From NCBI GenBank assembly GCA_902801165.1, contig CADCHI010000025.1, forward strand, positions 1 through 60,209: a stretch of DNA of 60,209 bases, read 5' to 3'. Source of the stretch: an uncultured Eubacteriales bacterium (GTDB lineage: Bacteria; Bacillota; Clostridia; Christensenellales; Aristaeellaceae). This document shows positions 35,732 to 43,854 of this stretch, piece after piece (within the stretch, counting starts at the first letter, position 1; every line of letters starts with the position of its first letter). The position numbers and the translations under genes are program-made. Under the pieces are notes generated by a model. That model saw only the letters and a list, made by a program, of their open reading frames with translations, did no database searches and was not told the DNA's origin.

Positions 35732-35806
35732 CACAGATCCTTCACTGCGTTCAGGATGACAACGAATCGCAATTCCTGTCTTCCTGAACGCAGCGAAGGA
35801 TCTGTA
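35732..35806. terminator. Inverted-repeat pair of the dispersed family, likely bidirectional terminator
   Basis: CAGATCCTTCACTGCGTTCAGGA faces TCCTGAACGCAGCGAAGGATCTG with 29 nt between, one A/G mismatch only. It divides a plus-strand MATE gene from a minus-strand kinase gene. The rest of 35587-35883 shows nothing else. Confidence 0.65.
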
Positions 35807-35883
35807 TTTATGTCCGCTGACTACATATTCTTAATCCCGCAGCTTCCGTGAGGAACCCACATGAAGCGCGTTGCGGGCCGGGA

Positions 35884-36633
35884 TCATTGGTATTCCGCCA
35901 CGCTGATCCACTTCTCCAGCAGCTCGCGCTCGGCCTCCCTGTGCTTGGTCAGCTGGGCGGCGGCCACCACGGGCAGCCACTTCTGGACGTACTGGATCGC
36001 CATGTCCGCCTTCTTGCAGAACAGCCTCAGGTACTTCTCCGCCAGCTGGGGCGCCTCCAGCGAGAAGCGCATGTAGGTGATGGCGGCGTCGGCCCCGGCG
36101 TTTCCGGCGCTGGCGTGGGCCCAGTCCAGGATGCGATAGGAACCGTCCTCCCTGATGACGATGTTGGAGGGCACCAGGTCGCCGTGGCACAGCTTGGAGT
36201 GCTGGGGCATGCCATGGATGCGCTGCAGCAGCTCATAGCGGGTGCTGGCGTCGATCTCCGTCAGGGACTTGATGGCCTCCTCCATCTTCACGCGGGTGTT
36301 GCGCAGGTTGCGCACCCGATAGGAACCGGTCTCCAGCTGGATGTCCACCAGCTTCTCGAGGTACTCGTCCACATTCTCCGGGTGCTCGTCCATGAGCTCC
36401 TGGAGCGTCTTCCCCTCAACATATTCCAGCGCGATGGCCCAGCCGCCGCCGGCGGGGTTCACGCCCAGCAACTTCGACACCGGCACCCCGGCGTCCTCCA
36501 CGCAGGCGTGGATGTAGGCCTCGTTGAACACGTCGGATTTGGGATGGGAGGCCGTGAATTCCTTGACGATCTGGTTGCCCTCCCGGTATACGGTCTTATA
36601 GGATTTCTCCTCCAGGATCTGCCTGTCTGCCAT
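35884..36633 (-). CDS. APH-fold phosphotransferase (choline/aminoglycoside kinase-like)
   Basis: 249 residues with the aminoglycoside/choline kinase fold: a short N-lobe (YKTVYREGNQIVKEF with the Lys, ALEYVEGKTLQELMDEHP hinge near residue 75), the catalytic loop LCHGDLVPSNIVI near 148 and the metal motif RILDWAHASAGNAGADAA near 168 (DWA replacing the usual D.E/D.D). It phosphorylates a small molecule alcohol or amine, identity unknown; true antibiotic resistance is unlikely from context. It begins 15 bp after adhE, with AGGAGG in the gap, so it is cotranscribed with the fermentation enzyme. Confidence 0.85.
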   Translation of the reverse strand: MADRQILEEKSYKTVYREGNQIVKEFTASHPKSDVFNEAYIHACVEDAGVPVSKLLGVNPAGGGWAIALEYVEGKTLQELMDEHPENVDEYLEKLVDIQLETGSYRVRNLRNTRVKMEEAIKSLTEIDASTRYELLQRIHGMPQHSKLCHGDLVPSNIVIREDGSYRILDWAHASAGNAGADAAITYMRFSLEAPQLAEKYLRLFCKKADMAIQYVQKWLPVVAAAQLTKHREAERELLEKWISVAEYQ

Positions 36634-36648
36634 TTTTCATTCCTCCCC

Positions 36649-39279
36649 TTAGATGTTCTCGGCTTCCTTCGTGTCCTTGCCGTAGTAAGCCAGCAGATAG
36701 AGCTGCTTGATCTCGCTCATCAGCGGATAGCGCGGGTTCGCGCCGGTACACTGGTCGTTGAAGGCGTTCTCGGTCATCTCGTCCAGCGTCGCTAGGAAGT
36801 CCTCCTCCTTGACGCCGAAGTCCCTGATGGAGGCCGGGATGCCGATGGTCCGCTTGAGCTCCTCCAGCTTGTCGATCAGCATGTCGAAGGTCTCATGATC
36901 GTCCTTGCCCACCAGGCCGTTGTAGCGTGCCACGTCGCAGTAGCGCTGCAGGGTGTGGGGATACTCGTACTGCGGGAAGGTGCCCATCTTGGTGGGAACC
37001 TCGCTGGCATTGTAGCGCATCACATAGGTCAGGATCAGCGCGTTGGCCACGCCGTGGGGGATGTGGTGGTACGCACCCAGCTTGTGGGCCATGGAGTGGT
37101 TCACGCCCAGGAAGGCGTTGGCAAACGCCTCGCCCGCCAGGGTTGACGCCATCGCCATGTGCTCGCGGGCCCTGGGGGCCTTCGCGCCGCGTTCGTAGGC
37201 TTCGGGCAGGTTGTCGAACACCAGCTTGGTGGCCTTGAGCGCGATGCCGTCGGTCATGTCGCTGGCCATCACGGACACGTAGGCCTCCAGCGCGTGGGTC
37301 ATGACGTCGATGCCGCTGGCAGAGGTCAGCCCCTTGGGCTGGTTCATCATGTTGTCCACGTCCACGATGGCCATGTTGGGCATCAGCTCGTAGTCGGCCA
37401 GGGGCCACTTGGTGCCGGTGGTGGCATCGGTGATGATGGCGAACGGCGTGACTTCGGAGCCGGTGCCGGAGGAGGTGGGGATGGCCACGAAATAGGCCTT
37501 CTTGCCCATCTCCGGGAAGGTGTACACGCGCTTGCGGATGTCCATGAAGTCCATGGCCATGTCGTCGAAGTTGACGTCGGGATGCTCGTACATCACCCAC
37601 ATGATCTTGGCAGCGTCCATGGCGGAGCCGCCGCCCAGGGCGATGATCACGTCCGGGCCGAAGGAGGCCATCTGCTTCACGCCCTCCTGGGCGCACTGGA
37701 GCGTCGGGTCGGGGGCCACGTCCCAGAAGCACGCGTGGGTGATGCCCATCTGGTCCAGCTTGTCGGTGATGGGCTTGACATAGCCGTTCTGGTAGAGGAA
37801 GGTATCGGTGACGATAAACGCCTTCTTCTTGTGCATCACGGTTCCCAGCTCATCCAGGGCCACGGGCATGCAGCCCCGCTTGAAGTAGACCTTCTCCGGC
37901 AGTCTCAGCCACAGCATGTTCTCTCTCCTCTCCGCCACGGTCTTGATGTTCAGCAGATCCATCGCGCCCACGTTGTGGGAGACGGAGTTGCCGCCCCAAG
38001 AGCCGCAGCCCAGCGTCAGGGACGGGGTCAGGCGGAAGTTGTAGATGTCACCGATGCCGCCCTGGGAGGACGGGGTGTTCACCACGATGCGGCAGGCGTG
38101 CATCCGCGCGGCGTGGGCCGCCATCTTCTCCTTCTCGGTGGTATCGATGTACAGCGAAGCGGTGTGGCCGGGGCCGCCGTCCATCAGCAGCTGCTCGCAC
38201 ATGTCCAGCGCCTGCTCGAAGGTGTCCGCCTTATACATTGCCAGCACGGGAGAGAGCTTCTCATGGGCGAAGGGCTCGGAGATATCGGTGCTGGTGACCT
38301 CGCCGATCAGGATCTTGGTCTTCTCGGGCACCTCGACGCCGGCCAGCTTGGCGATCCTGTACGCGCTCTGACCCACGATCTTCGCGTTCACGCCGCCGTT
38401 GATGATGACGGTGTCGCCCACCTTCCGGATCTCCTCACCCTGGAGGAAATAGCAGCCGCGCCGGGCGAACTCGGCCCGCACCTCGTCGTAGATGTCGGAC
38501 AGCACCGTCACGGACTGCTCGGAAGCGCAGATCATGCCGTTGTCGAAGGTCTTGGAGTGGATGATGGAGTTCACCGCCAGCTTGATATCCGCCGAGCTGT
38601 CGATGATGACCGGCACGTTGCCCGCGCCGACGCCCAGCGCCGGCTTGCCGGAGGAATAGGCCGCCCGCACCATGCCGGGGCCGCCGGTGGCGAGGATGCA
38701 GTCCGCCTCCTTCATCACCAGGTTGGTCAGGTCCAGGGAGGGCTCGTCGATCCAGCCGATGATGTCCTTCGGCGCGCCGGCCTTCACCGCTGCCTCATAG
38801 ACGATCCGCGCCGCCTCGATGGTGGACCGCTTCGCCCGGGGGTGGGGGCTGATGATGATGGCGTTGCGGGTCTTCAGGCAGATCAGCGTCTTGAAGATGG
38901 CCGTGGAGGTGGGGTTGGTGGTGGGAATGACCGCCGCCACCAGGCCGATGGGCTCGGCGATCTTCTTGATGCCGTAGGCGGGGTCCTCCTCGATCACGCC
39001 GCAGGTCTTGGTATGGCGATAGGTGTTGTAGATGTACTCGGCGGCGTAGTGGTTCTTGATGACCTTGTCCTCCACCACGCCCATGCCGGTCTCCTCAACG
39101 GCCAGCTTGGCCAGCGGGATACGCGCCTTGTTGGCCGCCATGGCCGCCGCCTGGAAGATGCGGTCCACGTCCTCCTGGCTGTAGGTGCTGAATTTCTTTT
39201 GTGCCTCGCGCATCACCGCGAGCTTCGCCTCCAGCGCTTCGACGCTGTTTACGATGTTTTCGCTTGTTTTCATAGGCAT
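36649..39279 (-). CDS. adhE: Bifunctional acetaldehyde-CoA/alcohol dehydrogenase
   Basis: 876 residues, normal AdhE length. It reduces acetyl-CoA to acetaldehyde and then ethanol with two NADH, and assembles into spirosomes in relatives. The N-terminal aldehyde dehydrogenase half has IPTTNPTSTAIFKTLICLKTRN and the catalytic Cys in NGMICASEQS near residue 248; the C-terminal iron alcohol dehydrogenase half has DVIIALGGGSAMDAAK (nucleotide binding) near 550 and GVNHSMAHKLGAYHHIPHG (iron-binding His) near 730. ATG 39279 follows AAGGATGG. It lies just downstream of hydCBA but has its own promoter and a terminator between. Confidence 0.98.
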   Translation of the reverse strand: MPMKTSENIVNSVEALEAKLAVMREAQKKFSTYSQEDVDRIFQAAAMAANKARIPLAKLAVEETGMGVVEDKVIKNHYAAEYIYNTYRHTKTCGVIEEDPAYGIKKIAEPIGLVAAVIPTTNPTSTAIFKTLICLKTRNAIIISPHPRAKRSTIEAARIVYEAAVKAGAPKDIIGWIDEPSLDLTNLVMKEADCILATGGPGMVRAAYSSGKPALGVGAGNVPVIIDSSADIKLAVNSIIHSKTFDNGMICASEQSVTVLSDIYDEVRAEFARRGCYFLQGEEIRKVGDTVIINGGVNAKIVGQSAYRIAKLAGVEVPEKTKILIGEVTSTDISEPFAHEKLSPVLAMYKADTFEQALDMCEQLLMDGGPGHTASLYIDTTEKEKMAAHAARMHACRIVVNTPSSQGGIGDIYNFRLTPSLTLGCGSWGGNSVSHNVGAMDLLNIKTVAERRENMLWLRLPEKVYFKRGCMPVALDELGTVMHKKKAFIVTDTFLYQNGYVKPITDKLDQMGITHACFWDVAPDPTLQCAQEGVKQMASFGPDVIIALGGGSAMDAAKIMWVMYEHPDVNFDDMAMDFMDIRKRVYTFPEMGKKAYFVAIPTSSGTGSEVTPFAIITDATTGTKWPLADYELMPNMAIVDVDNMMNQPKGLTSASGIDVMTHALEAYVSVMASDMTDGIALKATKLVFDNLPEAYERGAKAPRAREHMAMASTLAGEAFANAFLGVNHSMAHKLGAYHHIPHGVANALILTYVMRYNASEVPTKMGTFPQYEYPHTLQRYCDVARYNGLVGKDDHETFDMLIDKLEELKRTIGIPASIRDFGVKEEDFLATLDEMTENAFNDQCTGANPRYPLMSEIKQLYLLAYYGKDTKEAENI

Positions 39280-39292
39280 ATTCTATCCATCC

Positions 39293-39346
39293 TTCCGGCG
39301 GGTTTGGCCGCAAGTCCATTATATCAGTTCGTTTCCTCCGCCGGAA
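39293..39346 (-). promoter_or_regulatory. adhE control region: -10 box inside a 9-bp inverted repeat
   Basis: On the minus strand TATAAT (39318-39323) lacks a good -35. TTCCGGCGG (plus 39293-39301) and CCGCCGGAA (39338-39346) are perfect arms on both sides of the -10, one over the -35 zone and one just ahead of the ribosome site. An activator-dependent or repressor-controlled promoter is inferred. Confidence 0.5.
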
Positions 39347-39350
39347 ATAG

Positions 39351-39396
39351 AAAAAAGGGCCTCCGCCATACCAATTTTGATATGGCGGAGGTCCTT
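39351..39396 (-). terminator. Terminator of the hydCBA operon
   Basis: Stem AAGG.CCTCCGCCATA / TATGGCGGAGG.CCTT with a 10-nt loop; six A residues on its left give the U-run on the minus strand. Confidence 0.85.
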
Positions 39397-39441
39397 CCCG
39401 GGTTGTACGGGCCTTGAAAACAAGGCGTTTGCGCGTCGGCG

Positions 39442-41157
39442 TCAGCCGCGCCGGCCCTTCAAATAGTCCACGTGCAGCAGCTCGTGCACCTTGCCCTTCA
39501 TGACGCCCTCGTACAGCTCCTTCATCAGCGGGTTGTCCTGGCTGCGCTTGATGGTGCTGACGCGGTCGGCGCGGTACAGGCCCTCGCCGCGGCTGGCGCG
39601 GTGCCGCAGGGAGATGTAGGGCTGGCCGGCGCCGCTGATGCAGCCGCCGGGGCAGGCCATGACCTCCACCAGGTCGTAGTGGACCTCGCCGGCCTTGATC
39701 TTCATAAGCAGGCCCTCGGCGTTGCCCAGGCCGCTGACCACGGCGATCCTGAGGGTCTGGTCGCCGAAGGGGATCTCGGCCTCCTTCACGCTGTCCATGC
39801 CGCGCACGCCGGTGTAGGAGATCTCCGCCAGGGTGGTGCGGCTGTTGTCCGCGGCGATCTTGCGCAGCACCGCTTCGGTGACGCCGCCGGTGACGCCGAA
39901 GATCACGCCCGCGCCGGACATGGTGCCGAAGGGCATGTCCACGCTCTCGGGCTCCAGCTCCTTGAAGATGATGCCGGATTCCTTGATCATCTTGATGAGC
40001 TCCTGGGTGGTGATCACGTCGTCGGTGCCGGGGCCGTACTCGGTCCTGAACTCATCCCGCTTGGCCTCGAACTTCTTGGCCGTGCAGGGCATCAGCGCCA
40101 CGTGGTAGTGCTTTTTCTTGCCCTCGGGCAGCTTGCCGCGGTAGACCTCTTTGATGACCGCGGAGAACATGCTCATGGGGCTTCGGCAGGTGGACACGTT
40201 GGGCAGGAATTCGGGGTACTTCTTCTCCACGAACTGCACCCAGGCGGGACAGCAGGAGGTGAACAGAGGGATGGTGCCGCCGGTCTGGATGCGCTCGACG
40301 AACTCGTTGGCCTCCTCGATGACGGTCAGGTCCGCGCCGGTGGAGGTGTCGTAGACCTCGTCGAAGCCCATGCGGTGCAGGGCGGCGACGATCAGGCCCA
40401 CGGCATTCTCGCTGATGCCCAGGCCCAGCTCGCGCCCGATGCCCACGCGCACGGCGGGGGCGATCTCGCAGGTCACAAAGGTCTCCGGGTCGTCGATGGC
40501 GTCCCAGACCTTGGAGGTGTCGTCCCGCACGATGATGGCGCCGGTGGGACAGGCCACCGCGCACTGGCCGCAGCCCACGCAGGGGGATTCCGCCAGCGGG
40601 ATGTTGAAGGCCGTGGCGATGGTGGCGTTGGAGCCGCGGTGGGCGAAGTCGATGGCGCCCACGTGCTGCACCTCGTTGCACTCGCGCACGCAGTCGCCGC
40701 AGAGGATGCACTTGCCCGGCTCGCGCACGATGCAGGGCGAGGACTTGTCGCCGGGAAGGTTCACCCGGCTGTTGGGAAAGCGGATGTCGTGGATGCCGAA
40801 CTGGGCCGCCAGGTCCTGGAGCTTGCACTTGCCGGAGTTGCCGCAGGTGGTGCAGTCGCGGCAGTGCTCGGCCAGCAGCAGCTCGAGGATGTTCTTGCGA
40901 TAGCGGCGCAGGCGACCCGTGTTGGTGCGGATCTTCATGCCCGCTTCGGGCAGGGTGGAGCAGGCTGCCATCAGGCGTCCCCGGTCATCCTCCACCATGC
41001 ACATGCGGCACGCGCCGTAGATGGAGAGGTAGCTGTGGTAGCAGAACACCGGCATGATGGTGCCCACCTTGGCGATGATCTCCAGCAGGTTGCGCTCGCC
41101 CTCGATCCTCACGGGCACGCCGTCCACCGTCATCATGTTTTTAAGCTGCATGGTCAT
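39442..41157 (-). CDS. hydA: [FeFe] hydrogenase catalytic subunit, NADH-dependent type
   Basis: 571 residues. N-terminal [2Fe-2S] domain (CYHSYLSIYGACRMC), a His/Cys [4Fe-4S] site (HCRDCTTCGNSGKC), two further [4Fe-4S] sites (CILCGDCVREC; CVGCGQCAVACP), then the H-cluster domain with all three signatures: TSCCPAWV near residue 302, MPCTAKKFE near 357 and MACPGGCISGAG near 500. Length and domain order fit the group A3 trimeric, electron-bifurcating or NADH-linked enzyme rather than monomeric ferredoxin hydrogenases. It takes electrons from HydB and makes H2. ATG 41157 follows GAGGAGG; hydB stops two bases before it. Confidence 0.96.
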   Translation of the reverse strand: MTMQLKNMMTVDGVPVRIEGERNLLEIIAKVGTIMPVFCYHSYLSIYGACRMCMVEDDRGRLMAACSTLPEAGMKIRTNTGRLRRYRKNILELLLAEHCRDCTTCGNSGKCKLQDLAAQFGIHDIRFPNSRVNLPGDKSSPCIVREPGKCILCGDCVRECNEVQHVGAIDFAHRGSNATIATAFNIPLAESPCVGCGQCAVACPTGAIIVRDDTSKVWDAIDDPETFVTCEIAPAVRVGIGRELGLGISENAVGLIVAALHRMGFDEVYDTSTGADLTVIEEANEFVERIQTGGTIPLFTSCCPAWVQFVEKKYPEFLPNVSTCRSPMSMFSAVIKEVYRGKLPEGKKKHYHVALMPCTAKKFEAKRDEFRTEYGPGTDDVITTQELIKMIKESGIIFKELEPESVDMPFGTMSGAGVIFGVTGGVTEAVLRKIAADNSRTTLAEISYTGVRGMDSVKEAEIPFGDQTLRIAVVSGLGNAEGLLMKIKAGEVHYDLVEVMACPGGCISGAGQPYISLRHRASRGEGLYRADRVSTIKRSQDNPLMKELYEGVMKGKVHELLHVDYLKGRRG

Positions 41158-41159
41158 CG

Positions 41160-43061
41160 TCAAGCCTCCTCTCTCACGGCGTCGAAGCTGCAATTGGTCT
41201 TGCACGCACCGCACTTGATGCACTTGTCCTGGTCGATGGTGAAGGGCTTCTTCACCACGCCGGTGATGGCGTTCACCGGGCAGTTGCGGGCGCACTTGGA
41301 GCAGCCCTTGCACTTCTCGGGGTCGATCAAGAAGCGCCTGAGCTTGGAGCACGCCCCGGCGGGACAGCGCTTGTCGTAGATGTGGGCCTCGTATTCATCC
41401 CGGAAGTTCTTGATGGTGGAGATGACCGGCGAGGGCGCGGTCTTGCCCAGGCCGCACAGCGCCGTGTTGGAGATGGTGTCCGCCAGCTCCTCCAGCAGCT
41501 CGATGTCGCCGTCCCTGCCCTGGCCCGCCACGATGCGCTCCAGGATCTCCAGCATCCGCTTCGTGCCCTCGCGGCAGGGCACGCACTTGCCGCAGGACTC
41601 GTTCTGGGTGAAGTTCATGAAGAACCGGGCGACCTCGACCATGCAGGTCTTCTTGTCCATGACCACCAGGCCGCCGGAGCCGATCATGGCTCCCACCTTC
41701 TTGAGGCTGTCGAAGTCCAGCGGGATGTCCAGCTCCTTCTCGGTAAGGCAGCCGCCCGAGGGGCCGCCGATCTGCACGGCCTTGAAGTTCTCCGCCGGGG
41801 CCGGGCCGTCCGGGCCGCGCATGCCACCGCCGATGTCGAATATGACCTCCCGCAGGGTGGTGCCCATGGGGACCTCGATCAGGCCGGTGTTCTGGATGGT
41901 GCCGGTGAGGGCAAAGGCCTTGGTGCCGGGGCTGTTCTCCGGGCCGATGGACCTGTACCACTTCGCGCCTTTGTTGATGATCATGGGCACGTTGGCGTAG
42001 GTCTCCACGTTGTTCAGGTTGGTGGGCTTGTCGAACAGGCCGTGCTCCACCGTGCGGGGCGGCTTCACGCGGGGCATGCCGCGCTTGCCCTCGATGGAGG
42101 CGGTCAGCGCCGAGCCCTCGCCGCAGACGAACGCGCCCGCGCCGCGGTTGATGTGCATGTGGAAGCTGAAGTCGGTGTCCAGGATGTTGTCGCCCAGCAG
42201 GCCGATTGCCTCCGCCTGGGCGATGGCCGCGCGCAGGCGCTCCACCGCCAGCGGGTACTCCGCGCGCACGTAGATGTAGCCCTCGCTGGAGCCGATGGCG
42301 ATGCCCGCGATGATCATGCCCTCGATGAGCCTGTGGGGGTCGCCCTCCATCACCGAGCGGTCCATGAACGCGCCGGGGTCGCCCTCGTCGCCGTTGCACA
42401 CGATGTAGCGCGGGGTCTCCTTCTGGCGCGCGCAGCTCTTCCACTTGCGGCCCGCCGGGAACCCGCCGCCGCCGCGGCCCCGCAGGTTGGACTCCGCCAC
42501 CTCGTCCAGTATGGCGTTCTGGTCCATGTCGAACAGCGCTTTTTCCAGCGCCGTGTAGCCGCCCACCGCCAGGTAGTCCTTGATGGACATGGCGTTGATG
42601 TGGCCGCAGTGCTCCAGCACCACGCGGTGCTGCTTGGCGTAGAAGGGGATCTCCTCCTGCTTGCGGTAGATCTCGCCGTTCTGCTTGTAGGCCAGGCGGT
42701 CCACGCATTCGCCGCCCAGGATGGTCTTTTCCACGATCTCGTCGCAGTCGGCAAGCTTCACCTTGGTGTACAGCCAGCCCTGGGGCTCCACGCGCACCAG
42801 CGGGCCCATCTCGCAGAAGCCATGGCAGCCGCTGCGCTTGATGCCCACAGACTCGTCGTGGGCGTCCTCGGCCAGTTCCACGGTCACGGGGATGCCCTTG
42901 GCCTCCATCTGCTCCTTCAAACGAGCGTAGATGTCCAGGGAGCCGCCCGCCACGCAGCCCGTGCCGCCGCAGACGAGGATCTTCTTCGTCTCAAGCGACA
43001 GGGCCTTTCGACAGACCTCGCGCAGGTCCTGAAGGGCTTGCCTGCTCGTCAGCTTCGTCAT
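41160..43061 (-). CDS. hydB: NADH-dependent [FeFe] hydrogenase subunit B (NuoF-like, flavin)
   Basis: 633 residues. A thioredoxin-like [2Fe-2S] domain (CGGTGCVAGG, CHGFCEMGP) occupies residues 1-125; the NuoF core carries the NADH site RGRGGGGFPAGRKW near 210, FMN-binding VCNGDEGDPGAFMDRSVME near 237, and the [4Fe-4S] motif ESCGKCVPCREGTKRM near 488; two ferredoxin [4Fe-4S] sites (CKGCSKCARNCP; CIKCGACKTNC) end the protein. It oxidises NADH and passes electrons to HydA. ATG 43061 overlaps the hydC stop by ATGA, so translation is coupled. Longer frames upstream are rejected for that reason. Confidence 0.97.
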   Translation of the reverse strand: MTKLTSRQALQDLREVCRKALSLETKKILVCGGTGCVAGGSLDIYARLKEQMEAKGIPVTVELAEDAHDESVGIKRSGCHGFCEMGPLVRVEPQGWLYTKVKLADCDEIVEKTILGGECVDRLAYKQNGEIYRKQEEIPFYAKQHRVVLEHCGHINAMSIKDYLAVGGYTALEKALFDMDQNAILDEVAESNLRGRGGGGFPAGRKWKSCARQKETPRYIVCNGDEGDPGAFMDRSVMEGDPHRLIEGMIIAGIAIGSSEGYIYVRAEYPLAVERLRAAIAQAEAIGLLGDNILDTDFSFHMHINRGAGAFVCGEGSALTASIEGKRGMPRVKPPRTVEHGLFDKPTNLNNVETYANVPMIINKGAKWYRSIGPENSPGTKAFALTGTIQNTGLIEVPMGTTLREVIFDIGGGMRGPDGPAPAENFKAVQIGGPSGGCLTEKELDIPLDFDSLKKVGAMIGSGGLVVMDKKTCMVEVARFFMNFTQNESCGKCVPCREGTKRMLEILERIVAGQGRDGDIELLEELADTISNTALCGLGKTAPSPVISTIKNFRDEYEAHIYDKRCPAGACSKLRRFLIDPEKCKGCSKCARNCPVNAITGVVKKPFTIDQDKCIKCGACKTNCSFDAVREEA

Positions 43062-43555
43062 GCCTCCGCCGCCTCCTTTTCCAGTTCGGCCTTGAGCTCC
43101 TTTAGAAGCTCGGACGCCTTGTCGGGGGTCATCGCGCCGTACACCGTGCCGTTGACGGTCATGGCCGGGGCCAGGCCGCAGGCGCCCAGGCAGGACACCG
43201 TCTCCACCGTGAAGTTCAGATCGTCGGTGGTCTTCTTGCCGCCGGTCAGCCCCAGCTCGGCGCGCAGGCGCTCGAGGATCGGGATCGAGCCGCGCACGTG
43301 GCACGCGGTGCCGTCGCAGCAGCGGATCACGTATTTGCCCTTGGGCTCCAGCGAGAAGTTCTCATAAAAGGTCGCCACGCCGTACAGCCGGGCCTCCCCC
43401 ACGCCGATGGCCTTCGCCACGTAGGGGAACACCTCCCGGGGCAGGTAGTGGTAGTGCTCCTGGATGTCCTGGAGGATGGCGATGGTGGAGAGCTCGCTCC
43501 TGGGGTAGTTGTCCAGTATGCGATCCACCGGGGCAAAGTCAAATGGTCTGGTCAT
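43058..43555 (-). CDS. hydC: NADH-dependent [FeFe] hydrogenase subunit C (NuoE-like)
   Basis: 165 residues with the NuoE thioredoxin-like [2Fe-2S] fold: LPREVFPYVAKAIGVGEARLYGVATFYENFS then CCDGTACHV and CLGACGLAPAM supplying the four cluster cysteines near residues 84, 89, 125 and 129. It is the small subunit of the trimeric enzyme and heads the hydC-hydB-hydA operon. ATG 43555 follows AGGGTGAGG. Upstream, TTGT-TAAT-ACAA on the minus strand at about 43579-43590 resembles part of a Rex (NADH-sensing repressor) site, but the full 18-bp operator is not there. Confidence 0.95.
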   Translation of the reverse strand: MTRPFDFAPVDRILDNYPRSELSTIAILQDIQEHYHYLPREVFPYVAKAIGVGEARLYGVATFYENFSLEPKGKYVIRCCDGTACHVRGSIPILERLRAELGLTGGKKTTDDLNFTVETVSCLGACGLAPAMTVNGTVYGAMTPDKASELLKELKAELEKEAAEA

Positions 43556-43616
43556 TGTGCCGCCTCACCCTTTCTCTATTTGTATTAACAACAGGACAGG
43601 CCTGGGCTCCTCGTCC

Positions 43617-43626
43617 GGACATGTCC
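43617..43626. promoter_or_regulatory. Perfect palindrome upstream of hydC
   Basis: GGACATGTCC overlaps GTCCGGAC to its left, about 65 bp upstream of the hydC start. Possible operator. No convincing -35/-10 pair was found for the operon; the remainder of 43556-43800 holds nothing else recognised. Confidence 0.3.
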
Positions 43627-43800
43627 TGCAAATTCCTGTTCACAACCAGCGCAGCGCGCGAAGGGGACACATCGTTCTTTGGTCCGAAGAACATAACATG
43701 TTCCCATACAGGCAGCAGGTCTTTTCGCCGCAGACCCCTCCCCGTTTCGTTCCTGGCATGCGTGCTGTGATGATTCCCCGTTTTCGTTCCATTTTGTACG

Positions 43801-43840
43801 GGGGACGGTCCCGTTGCTTCAATCCAACAGGACCGTCCCC
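43801..43840. repeat. REP-like palindrome with GGGGACGGTCC ends
   Basis: GGGGACGGTCC (43801-43811) and GGACCGTCCCC (43830-43840) form a perfect 11-bp stem, with GTTG/CAAC pairing inside the loop. It lies just behind the stop of the Ig-like protein gene. A related element with CAGGGACGG/CCGTCCCTG ends lies at 45688-45781. Confidence 0.6.
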
Positions 43841-43854
43841 TGTGTTCCGGCTCC

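Noticed and set aside
35884-36633. Aminoglycoside resistance gene
   Set aside because: Only the kinase fold is shared; it is cotranscribed with adhE and has no mobile-element context.
43556-43620. Rex operator upstream of hydC
   Set aside because: TTGT-TAAT-ACAA resembles a half of the Rex site, but the 18-bp TTGTGAA-N4-TTCACAA-like operator is not present.
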